In this document: in pieces, positions 37,613 through 45,539 of the stretch
Layout of the letters: each line of letters begins with the position of its first letter
Numbering within the stretch: the stretch's first letter is position 1
Assembly: GCA_028280455.1 (NCBI GenBank)
Contig: JANQLT010000071.1
Span: 1 to 48,453 of the forward strand
DNA length: 48,453 nucleotides
From: Kiloniellales bacterium
GTDB taxonomy: Bacteria; Pseudomonadota; Alphaproteobacteria; Kiloniellales; JAKSDN01
Direction: 5' to 3'
The notes under the pieces: generated by a model
Database searches by the model: none
What the model was told of the DNA's origin: nothing
Seen by the model: the letters and a program-made list of their open reading frames with translations, nothing else
Translations under genes and position numbers: made by a program

Positions 37613-37916
37613 CCTGCGCGGTCACACGCCGATAGCCCTCGCCCTCGAAGGCGTCGAGTCGTTGCCAATGATCGGGCAGCGCCATCGACTCGAAGACATG
37701 CACCTCGACCGCCTCTCCCTGGGGATCGAGGACCAGGCCGGGAAAGCCGAGCTTGGCGCCCCAGCCGGCTTCGACCAGCCGGCCGCGCACGGTCCCTTGC
37801 CGCCAGAAGCCCTCGAGCTCGGCGAGCTGATGCTCGTTGACCCGGCCGGGCGCCAGCGTGCCATAGGTGGCGAGGCGGGTGTCGGCCGAGCTCTTCGGTG
37901 CAATCGCTTCGCTCAT
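37563..37916 (-). CDS. Gamma-glutamylcyclotransferase-like protein
   Basis: The 117-residue GGCT/AIG2-like fold shows the N-terminal glycine loop ATYGTLAPGRVNEHQL, VRGRLVEAGWGAKLGFPGL, then MALPDHWQRLDAFEGEGYRR with the Glu of DAFEGEGYRR as the likely catalytic residue, and DAWIYVIE at the end. The exact substrate, such as a gamma-glutamyl amine, is unknown. The 3' end abuts the TA remnant. Confidence 0.8.
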   Translation of the reverse strand: MSEAIAPKSSADTRLATYGTLAPGRVNEHQLAELEGFWRQGTVRGRLVEAGWGAKLGFPGLVLDPQGEAVEVHVFESMALPDHWQRLDAFEGEGYRRVTAQVSTSDGNLDAWIYVIE

Positions 37917-37945
37917 AGGCGCTCTTTGTTGGCTAGCCAGGCGAG

Positions 37946-38245
37946 CTAGGCGGTCGCGTAGCGGGTCACGGAGATGTCCTTCTCGCGCTTCCGCATCTGG
38001 TGGGCGTCGTATCGGGTCTGCATACGCAGCAAGGTGTCCATCGTCACCCCGAAGGCCTTCTCTATGCGCAAGGCCATTTCCGGCGAAAGCGATGCTCTCT
38101 CGTTGAGGAGGTTCGACAGAGCCGGACGCCCGACCCCGAGCACCTTGGCCGCCGCCGTGACCGACAGGCCATCGGGCAACACCGACCGCCGGATGAAACC
38201 GCCCGGATGAACCGGGATCATGCCAACCTTGATTGCCATCTTCAC
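37946..38245 (-). CDS. higA: HigA-family antitoxin
   Basis: The 99-residue HTH_XRE antitoxin resembles HigA/VapI. VHPGGFIRRSVLPDGLSV is followed by the helix-turn-helix TAAAKVLGVGRPALSNLLNE (about 30-50) and SPEMALRIEKAFGVTMDTLL. It lies 15 bases after its toxin gene (higB-higA order), whose frame is broken. It probably still binds its operator and could be expressed. ATG 38245 or 38239 could be used. Confidence 0.88.
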   Translation of the reverse strand: MKMAIKVGMIPVHPGGFIRRSVLPDGLSVTAAAKVLGVGRPALSNLLNERASLSPEMALRIEKAFGVTMDTLLRMQTRYDAHQMRKREKDISVTRYATA

Positions 38246-38260
38246 GGTCCCTTCGACAAC

Positions 38261-38552
38261 CTAGTGGTAGTCCTCGAAATCGAGGTCGTAGAGCTCACCG
38301 CTCTGCGCGTCGTGTCTGAAAGTCAGTCGCCAATTCGCCGAAACGTGGAAGCTGAAGGTCCCGGCACGATCACCCGTCATCCGATGCGGCCTGTACTTTG
38401 GGAGACCGAAGACCTCGTCGATGTGCTCCATGTCGATGAGGAACGCGACGATGTCGCGGATCTTCACTAGCTGATCCTGCGGCAAGCCTCTGGATTTGGT
38501 CTCTCTCGACCAAGTTTCGAAGTCCCTTGTGGCGGATGTTCCGGATCTCCAT
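38261..38552 (-). pseudogene. higB: Frameshifted HigB toxin (RelE/ParE superfamily)
   Basis: The 5' part, from ATG 38552, reads MEIRNIRHKGLRNLVER, the normal HigB start. The 3' part, in another frame, continues SRGLPQDQLVKIRDIVAFLI ... FSFHVSANWRLTFRHD ... DLDFEDYH, the normal HigB end. The frames join at a (GA)4 run (38500-38507). Adding one GA unit restores a continuous ~97-residue HigB. A longer open reading starting at 38596 is only the 3' frame extended backwards and is not the gene start. It is either slippage-inactivated or a sequence error. Confidence 0.75.
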
Positions 38553-38694
38553 CCGTCAATGTACAAGTTTGTAGTGCGTAACGCAACAAGATACACATCC
38601 TTGAAAAGAGTTTATATGTTCTTTTTTTGTTCGCATCGAATTACATATATGGTAGAATTTAGATCAACATGCACTATTGAAATCGGAGATCAAG
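38553..38694. promoter_or_regulatory. AT-rich divergent promoter region of higBA and small-protein gene
   Basis: The interval is strongly AT-rich against ~70% GC surroundings, with runs such as ttatatgttctttttttgtt and tagaattta (38653-38661) as a possible -10. It separates the higBA operon (minus) from the gene at 38695 (plus). HigA would be expected to bind here, but no palindrome was firmly identified. Confidence 0.4.
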
Positions 38695-38907
38695 ATGGCG
38701 AAAGGCAAAGGGGCCGGTAGCAGCTACCGCAGTGCGATTAGCGGCCGGTTCGTGACATCGAAACACGGCAAAGCCAGCCCAAATACGACCTTGAAAGAAA
38801 CGAGGGGCGGCGGTTCTACCGGTAGCCATCGCAGTGCGGTGACCGGCCGGTTCGTGACGGGCAAGCAAGCTAAGGCAAACCCGAAAACAACCGTCAAAGA
38901 GTCCTAG
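38695..38907 (+). CDS. Small basic two-repeat protein
   Basis: The 70-residue, Lys/Arg- and Ser/Thr-rich protein is made of two tandem copies of a SA-[IV]-[ST]-GRFVT motif: YRSAISGRFVTSKHGKA (11-27) and HRSAVTGRFVTGKQAKA (43-59), each followed by a PxTTxKE tail. Short proteins with this motif are widespread and are often misnamed multidrug transporter; no membrane segment is present, so that label is not applied. ATG 38695 follows ggagat closely. The upstream region is AT-rich and shared with higBA, so the neighbourhood looks horizontally acquired. Confidence 0.65.
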   Translation: MAKGKGAGSSYRSAISGRFVTSKHGKASPNTTLKETRGGGSTGSHRSAVTGRFVTGKQAKANPKTTVKES

Positions 38908-39100
38908 GCGAAGTCCGGGAGGTTGCACCTTCCGACTCTGGGTTTGCCGTTGGTCGCGAGTTTCGGTCAAAGCGTCCCCGCCTTCACCACGTCGCGTGCG
39001 GTGGGTCTGCAGGCCTGTTGCAAGCGGCACACGGAATGAAGTCGGGGATCAGGGCACCACTAAAGTCGGCGAGCCGAGCGAGACCTGGACACCCGACCTC
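38908..39100. other. Spacer with no recognised gene
   Basis: It is about 190 bases. No reading frame with family resemblance and no palindrome was noted. Confidence 0.3.
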
Positions 39101-39442
39101 CTACAACCGGCGCCGAACGGCGGCGCTGAGATAGTCGTATTGCGCGCCGTTCGTGTCGGCGAAGGCCTCTTCCCGGTTGGACGGCTCGTCGGTGTAGTCG
39201 ATGGGCTCGTCGAACTGGCTTTCGGTGAAGTCCACGCGCCGGCCGTCGATGCGGTTGTAGAAGTGCCAGAGCGATCCGTATTTGGTCTTCAGGATCTCGC
39301 CGCCGAGGTGGTCCTGGGCCACCAGGGCCGATACGCCGCACTGCCCGGCGGCGGGCCTGTCCTCTTTCCACAGCGTGCTGGACTGCAGGCTCCAGGAGGC
39401 CTCGAGGGCCCGTCGAAAGGCAGTCAGGTCATCCGATGTCAT
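39101..39442 (-). CDS. YunG-family protein
   Basis: The 113-residue protein has the pattern of the YunG family: AAGQCGVSALVAQDHLGGEI with Cys35, SLWHFYNRIDGRRVDFTESQ with His60, and DYTDEPSNREEAF. A papain-like Cys-His pair is suggested by this spacing, but no activity is known. It is probably a separate transcript between the small-protein gene and rplS. Confidence 0.65.
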   Translation of the reverse strand: MTSDDLTAFRRALEASWSLQSSTLWKEDRPAAGQCGVSALVAQDHLGGEILKTKYGSLWHFYNRIDGRRVDFTESQFDEPIDYTDEPSNREEAFADTNGAQYDYLSAAVRRRL

Positions 39443-39460
39443 GCCGGCGATCCGCCTCGC

Positions 39461-39799
39461 TCAGAACTTCTTCACGCCCTCGACCTCGCAGTCGCCGCGC
39501 GTGTAGGCCTGCTCCAGGCGGCAGGCGGGGGTGAAGTCGAGGACCATGGCGCCCTTGCAGTCGGCCAGGCGGACCCAGACCTGGATGCCGACGACGAAGG
39601 TCTTGCTGCGGCCGATGTCGAGCCGCGGCGAGATGTAGGTGGAGCGGACGCGGGCGGTGTCGAGCTTCGCGTCCCAAAGCACCTCCGCGACCTCGGCGTC
39701 GCAGGTATCGTAGTCCGGCACCTGCGCCCTGGCGTCGCTCGGCCCGAGCAGCAACGAAGCGATTAAGGCGCCGCCCAAGCAGAGCAGGCGCGCGGTCAT
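39461..39799 (-). CDS. Secreted hypothetical protein
   Basis: The 112-residue product has a signal peptide (MTARLLCLGGALIASLLLGP, cut near ARA-QVP at 25-26) and a mature domain with four cysteines (DTCDAEV, LADCKGAM, FTPACRLE, RGDCEVE) that could form two disulfides. No family recognised. It lies between the YunG-like gene and rplS on the same strand, with 18 bases to the YunG-like gene. Confidence 0.65.
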   Translation of the reverse strand: MTARLLCLGGALIASLLLGPSDARAQVPDYDTCDAEVAEVLWDAKLDTARVRSTYISPRLDIGRSKTFVVGIQVWVRLADCKGAMVLDFTPACRLEQAYTRGDCEVEGVKKF

Positions 39800-39850
39800 G
39801 ATCTCCAGGCCGCGCGCGTGCCGGGCGAACGAGCGGAGAAACGGCAGCGC

Positions 39851-40327
39851 TTAGGAAGCCTCGGCTTCGGCGGCGGCGGCCTGCTTCTTCTTGCCCTTCT
39901 TGGAGGTCTTGCCGGCCTTGGCGGCGCCGCGGGCCTCGCGCTCGGCCTGGGTCGCCTTGCCGGCCCAACCGGTGGTCTTCTCGGCGATGCGCGCCGCCTT
40001 GCCGGTGCGGCCGCGCAGGTAGTAGAGCTTGGCGCGCCGGACGTCGCCGCGGCGGACCAGCTCGATCGAGGCGATGCGCGGGCTGTAGAGCGGGAAGACG
40101 CGCTCGACGCCCTCGCCGTAGGAGATCTTGCGCACCGTGAAGGCCGAGTTGAGGCCGCGGTTCTTGCGCGCGATGCAGACGCCCTCGAAGGCCTGGATAC
40201 GCTCGCGCGTGCCCTCAACGACCTTGACGTTGACCTTGACGGTGTCGCCGGGCGCGAAGTCCGGCACGCCGCGCTCGGCGCTCAGGCGGGCGACCTCTTC
40301 CTGCTCGAGTTGCTGGATGGTGTTCAT
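39851..40327 (-). CDS. rplS: 50S ribosomal protein L19 with basic C-terminal extension
   Basis: Residues 1-120 are a normal L19: [60 protein letters not shown] and [18 protein letters not shown]. The remaining ~38 residues are a Lys/Ala-rich tail ([16 protein letters not shown]) beyond the usual ~115-125 length, common in alphaproteobacteria. It is the last gene of the ffh-rpsP-rimM-trmD-rplS cluster. Confidence 0.97.
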   Translation of the reverse strand: MNTIQQLEQEEVARLSAERGVPDFAPGDTVKVNVKVVEGTRERIQAFEGVCIARKNRGLNSAFTVRKISYGEGVERVFPLYSPRIASIELVRRGDVRRAKLYYLRGRTGKAARIAEKTTGWAGKATQAEREARGAAKAGKTSKKGKKKQAAAAEAEAS

Positions 40328-40349
40328 GGCTCTCGGTCCTCGCTCTCTC

Positions 40350-41102
40350 TCATCGCCCGCGCGCGCCGCGCGATTTCTCCGTCTCGCCGCGGGCCGCCCA
40401 AAGATCGGGACGGCGCCGCCTGGTTTCCTCTTCGGCCCGCTCCAGGCGCCACGTGCGGATCCGCTCGTGATGCCCCGAGAGCAGGACCTCCGGCACCTCC
40501 AGGCCCTGCCAGACGGCCGGCCTGGTGTAGTGCGGGTATTCGAGGAGGCCGCTCTCGAAGGACTCCTCGCCGGGGCTGGCCTCGTTGCCCATGACCCCGG
40601 GCAGAAGCCTCACCACCGCATCGATCAACACCAGCGCCGCCGGCTCGCCGCCCGAAAGCACGTAGTCGCCGACGCTCACCTCCTCCACGGGATGGACGGC
40701 GAAGATCCGCTCGTCGATCCCTTCGTAGCGGCCGCAAAGCAGCCGGACCCCCGGTCCCGCCGCCAAGGCCCGGACCCGCGCTTGGGTCAGCGGCGCCCCT
40801 CTCGGCGACAGGCAGATCAGCGGACCCGGTCGGCCTTCGATCGCCTGCAAAGCGGCGTCGACGACCTCCGGGCGCATCACCATGCCCGGGCCGCCGCCGA
40901 AAGGCTCGTCGTCCACGGAGCGGTGTTTATCGCGCGCGAAATCCCGGATGTCCAGGACATCGAGCGCCCAGCGCCCCGCGTCCAGCCCCTTGCCCGCCAG
41001 GCTGACGCCGAGCGGCCCCGGGAACATCTCCGGGAAGAGGCTGAGCACCGTGGCCCGCCAGGCTGCCGCCGTCTCCGCCCGCTCCCCCCGATCCGCGATC
41101 AT
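40350..41102 (-). CDS. trmD: tRNA (guanine-37-N1)-methyltransferase
   Basis: TrmD uses SAM to methylate G37 of certain tRNAs and prevents frameshifting. The 250-residue SPOUT enzyme shows the N-terminal [48 protein letters not shown] and [20 protein letters not shown] (SAM-binding knot), and [20 protein letters not shown] near the C-terminus. It lies between rimM and rplS on the minus strand. Confidence 0.97.
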   Translation of the reverse strand: MIADRGERAETAAAWRATVLSLFPEMFPGPLGVSLAGKGLDAGRWALDVLDIRDFARDKHRSVDDEPFGGGPGMVMRPEVVDAALQAIEGRPGPLICLSPRGAPLTQARVRALAAGPGVRLLCGRYEGIDERIFAVHPVEEVSVGDYVLSGGEPAALVLIDAVVRLLPGVMGNEASPGEESFESGLLEYPHYTRPAVWQGLEVPEVLLSGHHERIRTWRLERAEEETRRRRPDLWAARGETEKSRGARGR

Positions 41103-41170
41103 GGGCTCGTCCTCGCCCGGACCGCCGAAAGCCGCGCTTTATGGCGATCGCCGGGCTTCCTGTCCAGTGT

Positions 41171-41707
41171 TCAGGCGGGCTCGCCCGCCTCCTCCTCGCT
41201 CTCCTCGGGCGGTGCCGCCACCAGGCGCCCCGCCGCCAGGTCCAGCTCGGGCACCGCCGCCTTGGTGAAGGGGATCAGCAGGCTGTCGCCGCGCTTGGCC
41301 CCCTCGGGCCTCACCTCCAGGACCTCGCCGCCGCCGAAGGAATGGACCGCGCTGACCCGGCCCAGGGCCTCGCCGTCGCGATCCTCCACCGCCAGGCCGA
41401 TCAGGTCGGCCTGGTAGTAGGTCTCCGGCTCCTCGATCGCCGGCAGGGCGCCGCGCTCGACATAGAGCCGGGTGCCCTTCAGCGCCTGGGCCGCGTCCCG
41501 GTCGGCGACCCCCTCGATGCGGGCCAGCAGCGCGTCCTTGGCCTTGCCGTTGAGCGTCAGGCTGAAGCGGCGCTCGCCGGCCTCGTCGCTGAGCGGCCCG
41601 TAGGCGGCGATGTCCTCGGGCCGCTCGGTGAAGCTCTTGAGCTTGACCAGGCCGCGGACGCCGTGGGCGCCGGCGATCGCCCCGAGGCAGATCCGCTCCG
41701 CCGCCAT
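41171..41707 (-). CDS. rimM: Ribosome maturation factor RimM
   Basis: RimM, 178 residues, assists 30S maturation. ICLGAIAGAHGVRGLVKLKS at the N-terminus and a PRC-barrel half (YQADLIGLAVEDRDGEALGR, HSFGGGEVLEVRPEGAKRGD, LLIPFTKAAVPELDLAAGRL) are standard. The C-terminus adds an acidic tail EESEEEAGEPA. It is placed between rpsP and trmD. Confidence 0.96.
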   Translation of the reverse strand: MAAERICLGAIAGAHGVRGLVKLKSFTERPEDIAAYGPLSDEAGERRFSLTLNGKAKDALLARIEGVADRDAAQALKGTRLYVERGALPAIEEPETYYQADLIGLAVEDRDGEALGRVSAVHSFGGGEVLEVRPEGAKRGDSLLIPFTKAAVPELDLAAGRLVAAPPEESEEEAGEPA

Positions 41708-41737
41708 CGGCGCCGTCCCGCCCGAGCCCTGCCCGGA

Positions 41738-42226
41738 TCAGCCCTCCTTGGTCTCCTCCTCGGCCGGGGCTTCCTCGGCCGGGGCCTCGGCGGGCGCCTC
41801 TTCGGCCGGAGCCTCCTCGGCCGCCGGCTCTTCTGCGGGGGCCTCAGAGTCGGTGGGGGCTTCGGCCGCCGCGGCTTCCTCGGCCGCCTTCTTGGCCTCC
41901 TCGGCCTCCTTCTGGCGCTCCAGGGCCTTGGCGCCCGGCAGGTGCTTCTTGGTCTGCTTCGGGATCGCCGGCATCTCGATCAGGCTGGCCTGGCCGAAGA
42001 AGCGGGCGACCCGGTCGCTCGGCGTGGCGCCGACCGAGAGCCAGTGCTTGGCGCGGTCCTCGTCGATGCGGATCCGCTCCGGATGGTCCTTCGGCACCAT
42101 CGGGTTGTAGAAGCCGATCTTCTCGATGAAGCGGCCGTCGCGCGGGCTGCGCGAGTCGGCGACCACGATGCGGTAGAAGGGCCGCTTCTTGGCGCCGCCG
42201 CGGGCCAGACGAATTCTCAGGGACAT
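41738..42226 (-). CDS. rpsP: 30S ribosomal protein S16 with long acidic tail
   Basis: Residues 1-85 match S16: [55 protein letters not shown]. The protein continues to 162 residues with a Glu/Ala/Pro-rich low-complexity tail (about 102-162) made of repeated AEEAPAEE-type units. Similar though shorter tails occur in other alphaproteobacteria. The tail is nearly a mirror of the basic L19 tail in the same operon. Confidence 0.97.
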   Translation of the reverse strand: MSLRIRLARGGAKKRPFYRIVVADSRSPRDGRFIEKIGFYNPMVPKDHPERIRIDEDRAKHWLSVGATPSDRVARFFGQASLIEMPAIPKQTKKHLPGAKALERQKEAEEAKKAAEEAAAAEAPTDSEAPAEEPAAEEAPAEEAPAEAPAEEAPAEEETKEG

Positions 42227-42286
42227 AACCGGGTCTCTCCTTGGATTGGCTGTCTCAGCTGTTCTTGGGTTCGGTTGCTCGCCGGC

Positions 42287-42676
42287 TCATTCCGGCGCGT
42301 AGCAGACGGCCTCGATCTTGTGACCCTCGGGGTCGAAGGCGTAGGCCGCGTAGTAGGTCTCCATGTACTCCGGGCGCAGGCCGGGCGCGCCGGCATCGCC
42401 GCCGCCGTTCGCCAGCGCCGTCGCATGGAAGGCATCGACGGCGGCGCGGCTCGGCGCCCGGAAGCAGAAGTGACTGCCGTTGCAGGCCGCAGCCGGCCGG
42501 CTGGGGTCCAGGGGCTGGCAGATCCAGAACTGGAACTGCGGCGCCACCGGGCCATAGGCCGAGGCGAATTCCTCGTGGTCGAACAAGCGCTTGTAGCCGA
42601 GCGTCTGGAGCACCGCGTCGTAGAAGGCGCGGGCGCGGGGCACGTCGGTGACGCCGAGCGAGATGTGGTCGAGCAT
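42287..42676 (-). CDS. VOC-family (glyoxalase-like) protein
   Basis: The 129-residue vicinal-oxygen-chelate fold protein begins with DHISLGVTDVPRARAFYDAV, continues VAPQFQFWICQPLDPSRPAA and SHFCFRAPSRAAVDAFHATA, and ends YYAAYAFDPEGHKIEAVCY with the typical metal-binding Glu. The substrate is unknown. ATG 42676 follows the ffh stop by 2 bases, so it rides on ffh translation, in a position (between ffh and rpsP) usually empty. Confidence 0.85.
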   Translation of the reverse strand: MLDHISLGVTDVPRARAFYDAVLQTLGYKRLFDHEEFASAYGPVAPQFQFWICQPLDPSRPAAACNGSHFCFRAPSRAAVDAFHATALANGGGDAGAPGLRPEYMETYYAAYAFDPEGHKIEAVCYAPE

Positions 42677-42678
42677 GC

Positions 42679-44055
42679 TCAGCCGCCCCGGAAGCCGCCG
42701 GCGCCGCCGCCCGGCATCAGGCCCGACAGGCCGTGGCGCATCAGGCCCTTTTTGCCCATCTTCTTGACCTTCTTCATCATCCGGTTGGCTTCCTGGTGCT
42801 GCTTCAGCAGCTTGTTGACGTCCTGCACCGAGGTCCCGGAGCCCTTGGCCACCCGCTGCTTGCGGCTCGCCTTGATCAGCTCGGGCCGCTTGCGCTCCTG
42901 CGGCGTCATGGAGGAGAGGATGGCGAGCTGGCGCTTGATGACCTTGTCGTCGAGCTGGGCGCCCTTGAGCTGCTGCTGGATCTTCGGCGTGCCGGGCAGC
43001 ATGCCCATGATGTCCGACAGCGAGCCCATCTTCTGGATCTGCTTGAGCTGCGAGCCCAGGTCGTCCAGGTCGAAGCGGCCCTTCTCGAGCTTCTTGGCGA
43101 GCTTCTCGGCCTCTTCCTGCTCGATGGTCTCCTGGGCCTTCTCGACCAGCGAGACCACGTCGCCCATGCCGAGGATGCGCCCGGCGACGCGGTCCGGGTG
43201 GAAGGCCTCGATGGCGTCGAGCTTCTCGCCGGTGCCGAGGAACTTGATGGGACAGCCGGTCACCGCCTTCATGGACAGCGCCGCACCGCCCCTGGCGTCG
43301 CCGTCGGCCCGGGTCAGGACGATGCCGCTCAGGCCGACCGCCTCGTTGAAGCGCTCGGCCACCGTCACGGCGTCCTGGCCGGTCATGGAATCGGCCACCA
43401 GCAGCTTCTCGTGGGGCGTCACCGCGTCACGTACGGCCGTGACCTCGGCCATCAGCTCCTCGTCGATCGCCAGGCGCCCGGCGGTGTCGAGGAACACCAC
43501 GTCGAAGCCTTCCAGCGCCGCGCTCTGAACGGCCCGCTTGGCGATCGCCACCGGGCTCTCGCCGGGCACGATGTTGAGCGTACGTACGTTCGCCTGGATG
43601 CCGAGCAGGGCGAGCTGCTCCTGGGCGGCCGGCCGGCGGACGTCGAGCGAGGCCATCAGGGCCTTCTTCTTGTCGCGCTCCTGCAGCCGGCTGGCGAGCT
43701 TGGCGGTGCTGGTGGTCTTGCCGGAGCCCTGCAGGCCGACCAGCATGATCACCGCCGGCGGGGTGACCTCCAGGTCGAGCCCGGCGCTCTCCTCGCCGAG
43801 GGTCGCCACGAGCTGGTCGTGGACGATCTTGATGACCATCTGGCCCGGGCTGACCGAGCGCAGGACCTCCTGGCCGATCGCGGCTTCGCGGACCTTCTCG
43901 ACGAAGCCCTTGACCACCGGCAGCGCCACGTCGGCCTCGAGCAGCGCCACCCGCACCTCGCGCAGGGCCGCGTCGACGTCGGCCTCGCTGAGCGCGCCGC
44001 GCCGCGTCAGGCCGTCGAAGATCGTGCCTAGGCGTTCTTGCAGGCTGTCGAACAT
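42679..44055 (-). CDS. ffh: Signal recognition particle protein Ffh
   Basis: This 458-residue GTPase binds signal peptides and 4.5S RNA. The NG domain carries MLVGLQGSGKTTSTAKLASR (P-loop), DVVFLDTAGRLAIDEELMAE, GIVLTRADGDARGGAALSMK and IKFLGTGEKLDAIEAFHPDR. The C-terminal M domain, rich in Met, Gly and Lys, spans about 330-458 and ends GLMPGGGAGGFRGG. ATG 44055 is used because family homology starts at MFDSLQERL; an in-frame codon upstream (44112) is not supported. Confidence 0.97.
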   Translation of the reverse strand: MFDSLQERLGTIFDGLTRRGALSEADVDAALREVRVALLEADVALPVVKGFVEKVREAAIGQEVLRSVSPGQMVIKIVHDQLVATLGEESAGLDLEVTPPAVIMLVGLQGSGKTTSTAKLASRLQERDKKKALMASLDVRRPAAQEQLALLGIQANVRTLNIVPGESPVAIAKRAVQSAALEGFDVVFLDTAGRLAIDEELMAEVTAVRDAVTPHEKLLVADSMTGQDAVTVAERFNEAVGLSGIVLTRADGDARGGAALSMKAVTGCPIKFLGTGEKLDAIEAFHPDRVAGRILGMGDVVSLVEKAQETIEQEEAEKLAKKLEKGRFDLDDLGSQLKQIQKMGSLSDIMGMLPGTPKIQQQLKGAQLDDKVIKRQLAILSSMTPQERKRPELIKASRKQRVAKGSGTSVQDVNKLLKQHQEANRMMKKVKKMGKKGLMRHGLSGLMPGGGAGGFRGG

Positions 44056-44266
44056 GAGCCGGCTCCATCTGCACCCATAGCCAGGGCCGCTCCCATCGCC
44101 GGGGCCCGGCACAAAGCCCGAAGGCGCCAGTGCGCGAAACTCGCGGACTGACGGGGCTCCCGAACGCGCTCTGCGGGAGCCTTAGGGCCGTTCCCCTGGC
44201 ATGAGCGGCGGCAAGCTAGGCCCGCGGCCCAGCGGCGTCAAGCCGCCAGCGCGGCCCAGAGAGAGC

Positions 44267-44485
44267 TCAGGTGTAGCAGACCTTGCCCTTGCCGGCCTTG
44301 GCGATGTTGATCAGGTCCTGGGTGCGCCAGCCCATGGCGCCATGGACATAGAGCATGACGCCCTCCTCGGCGCAGGCCTGGGCGACAGGCATGACGTCGT
44401 CGACCGTGAAGTGGACCGCCTCCATGGTGACGCCGGCCCCCGCGCGGACGATGTTGAGCAGTTCACTCACATTCTTGTCTGACAT
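44267..44485 (-). CDS. Small hypothetical protein between ffh and dapF
   Basis: The 72-residue protein ([20 protein letters not shown] ... [20 protein letters not shown] ... GKVCYT) starts at ATG 44485 with ggagg just upstream. It has no membrane segment and no recognised family. A gene with a proper ribosome-binding site and balanced composition is likely here. The longer in-frame reading to 44779 overlaps dapF and is rejected. Confidence 0.55.
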   Translation of the reverse strand: MSDKNVSELLNIVRAGAGVTMEAVHFTVDDVMPVAQACAEEGVMLYVHGAMGWRTQDLINIAKAGKGKVCYT

Positions 44486-44612
44486 GTCCTCCGCTCCCAC
44501 TCGCCTTCCCGTGGTTGTGGAATCTTGCACCAGACCAGGCGGCCTGCAAAGCCAGGAAACGACGGCTTCTTGCCAGTGGACCGCGCCCCGGGGCGGCCCT
44601 ATAAACCCCGCC

Positions 44613-45446
44613 ATGAGCGGTCGCCCCTTCATCAAGATGCATGGGCTCGGCAACGACTTCGTGGTGGTCGATGCCCGCGAGCAGCCCTTTGCGCTCGACG
44701 ACGCGGCGGCGGCGCGGATCGCCGACCGCCACAGGGGCGTCGGCTGCGACCAGCTCCTGGTCATCGAGCCGGCGCGCAACGGCCGGGCGGCCGCCTACAT
44801 GCGGATCCACAACCACCAGGGCTTCGAGGTCGGCGCCTGCGGCAACGGCACGCGCTGCGTCGCCGACCTGCTGATGGCCGAGAGCGGCAGCGAGGAGACG
44901 GCGATCGAGACCCGGGCCGGCCTCTTGACGGCCGAGCGCGCGCCGGGCGGGCTGGTGGCCGTCGACATGGGCACCCCAGGCCTCGACTGGCGCGAGATCC
45001 CCCTGGCCCGCGAGATGGACACGCTGCGGCTCGACCTCGGCCGCGGGCCGCTGGCCGAGCCCGTGGCGGTCTCCATGGGCAACCCCCATGCGGTCTTCTT
45101 CGTCGAGGACCCGGTCAGCATCGACCTCGAGAGCCTCGGCCCCGCCTTGGAGCACGACCCGCTGTTCCCGGAGCGCGCCAACATCGGCGTCGCCGGGGTC
45201 ACCGGCCCGGACCGCTTGCGGCTGCGGGTCTGGGAGCGCGGCGTCGGCATCACCCTGGCCTGCGGCACCGGCGCCTGCGCCGCCGCCGTCGCCGCCCAGC
45301 GCCGCGGCCTGACCGGCCGCCAGGTGGCCATCGCGCTCGACGGCGGCCCGCTCTCCATCGACTGGCGCGACGACGGCCGGGTCTTCATGACCGGCCCCGT
45401 CGCCACCAGCTTCAGCGGCACGCTCGGCGCGGCGCTGCTGGACTGA
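44613..45446 (+). CDS. dapF: Diaminopimelate epimerase
   Basis: DapF interconverts LL- and meso-diaminopimelate in lysine and peptidoglycan synthesis. The 277-residue protein has [17 protein letters not shown] (N-terminal signature), the active-site cysteines in [15 protein letters not shown] and [20 protein letters not shown], and [13 protein letters not shown] 44613 was chosen from the [14 protein letters not shown] start; a longer reading upstream is unsupported. It is followed by mtaB-ftsY on the same strand. Confidence 0.97.
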   Translation: MSGRPFIKMHGLGNDFVVVDAREQPFALDDAAAARIADRHRGVGCDQLLVIEPARNGRAAAYMRIHNHQGFEVGACGNGTRCVADLLMAESGSEETAIETRAGLLTAERAPGGLVAVDMGTPGLDWREIPLAREMDTLRLDLGRGPLAEPVAVSMGNPHAVFFVEDPVSIDLESLGPALEHDPLFPERANIGVAGVTGPDRLRLRVWERGVGITLACGTGACAAAVAAQRRGLTGRQVAIALDGGPLSIDWRDDGRVFMTGPVATSFSGTLGAALLD

Positions 45447-45539
45447 GCCGTCAGGCGGCGGCGTGGCGCCGCTCCGCGTCTATCGGCGCCTCGGCGGCTC
45501 GCGGTGGACAGCCCCAGGGCGCAATCCTATAACCCGGCC

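Noticed and set aside
38261-38596. Continuous 111-residue reading of HigB starting at 38596
   Set aside because: Its first ~30 residues do not resemble HigB, whereas another frame from 38552 gives the proper N-terminus; a frameshifted gene explains it better.
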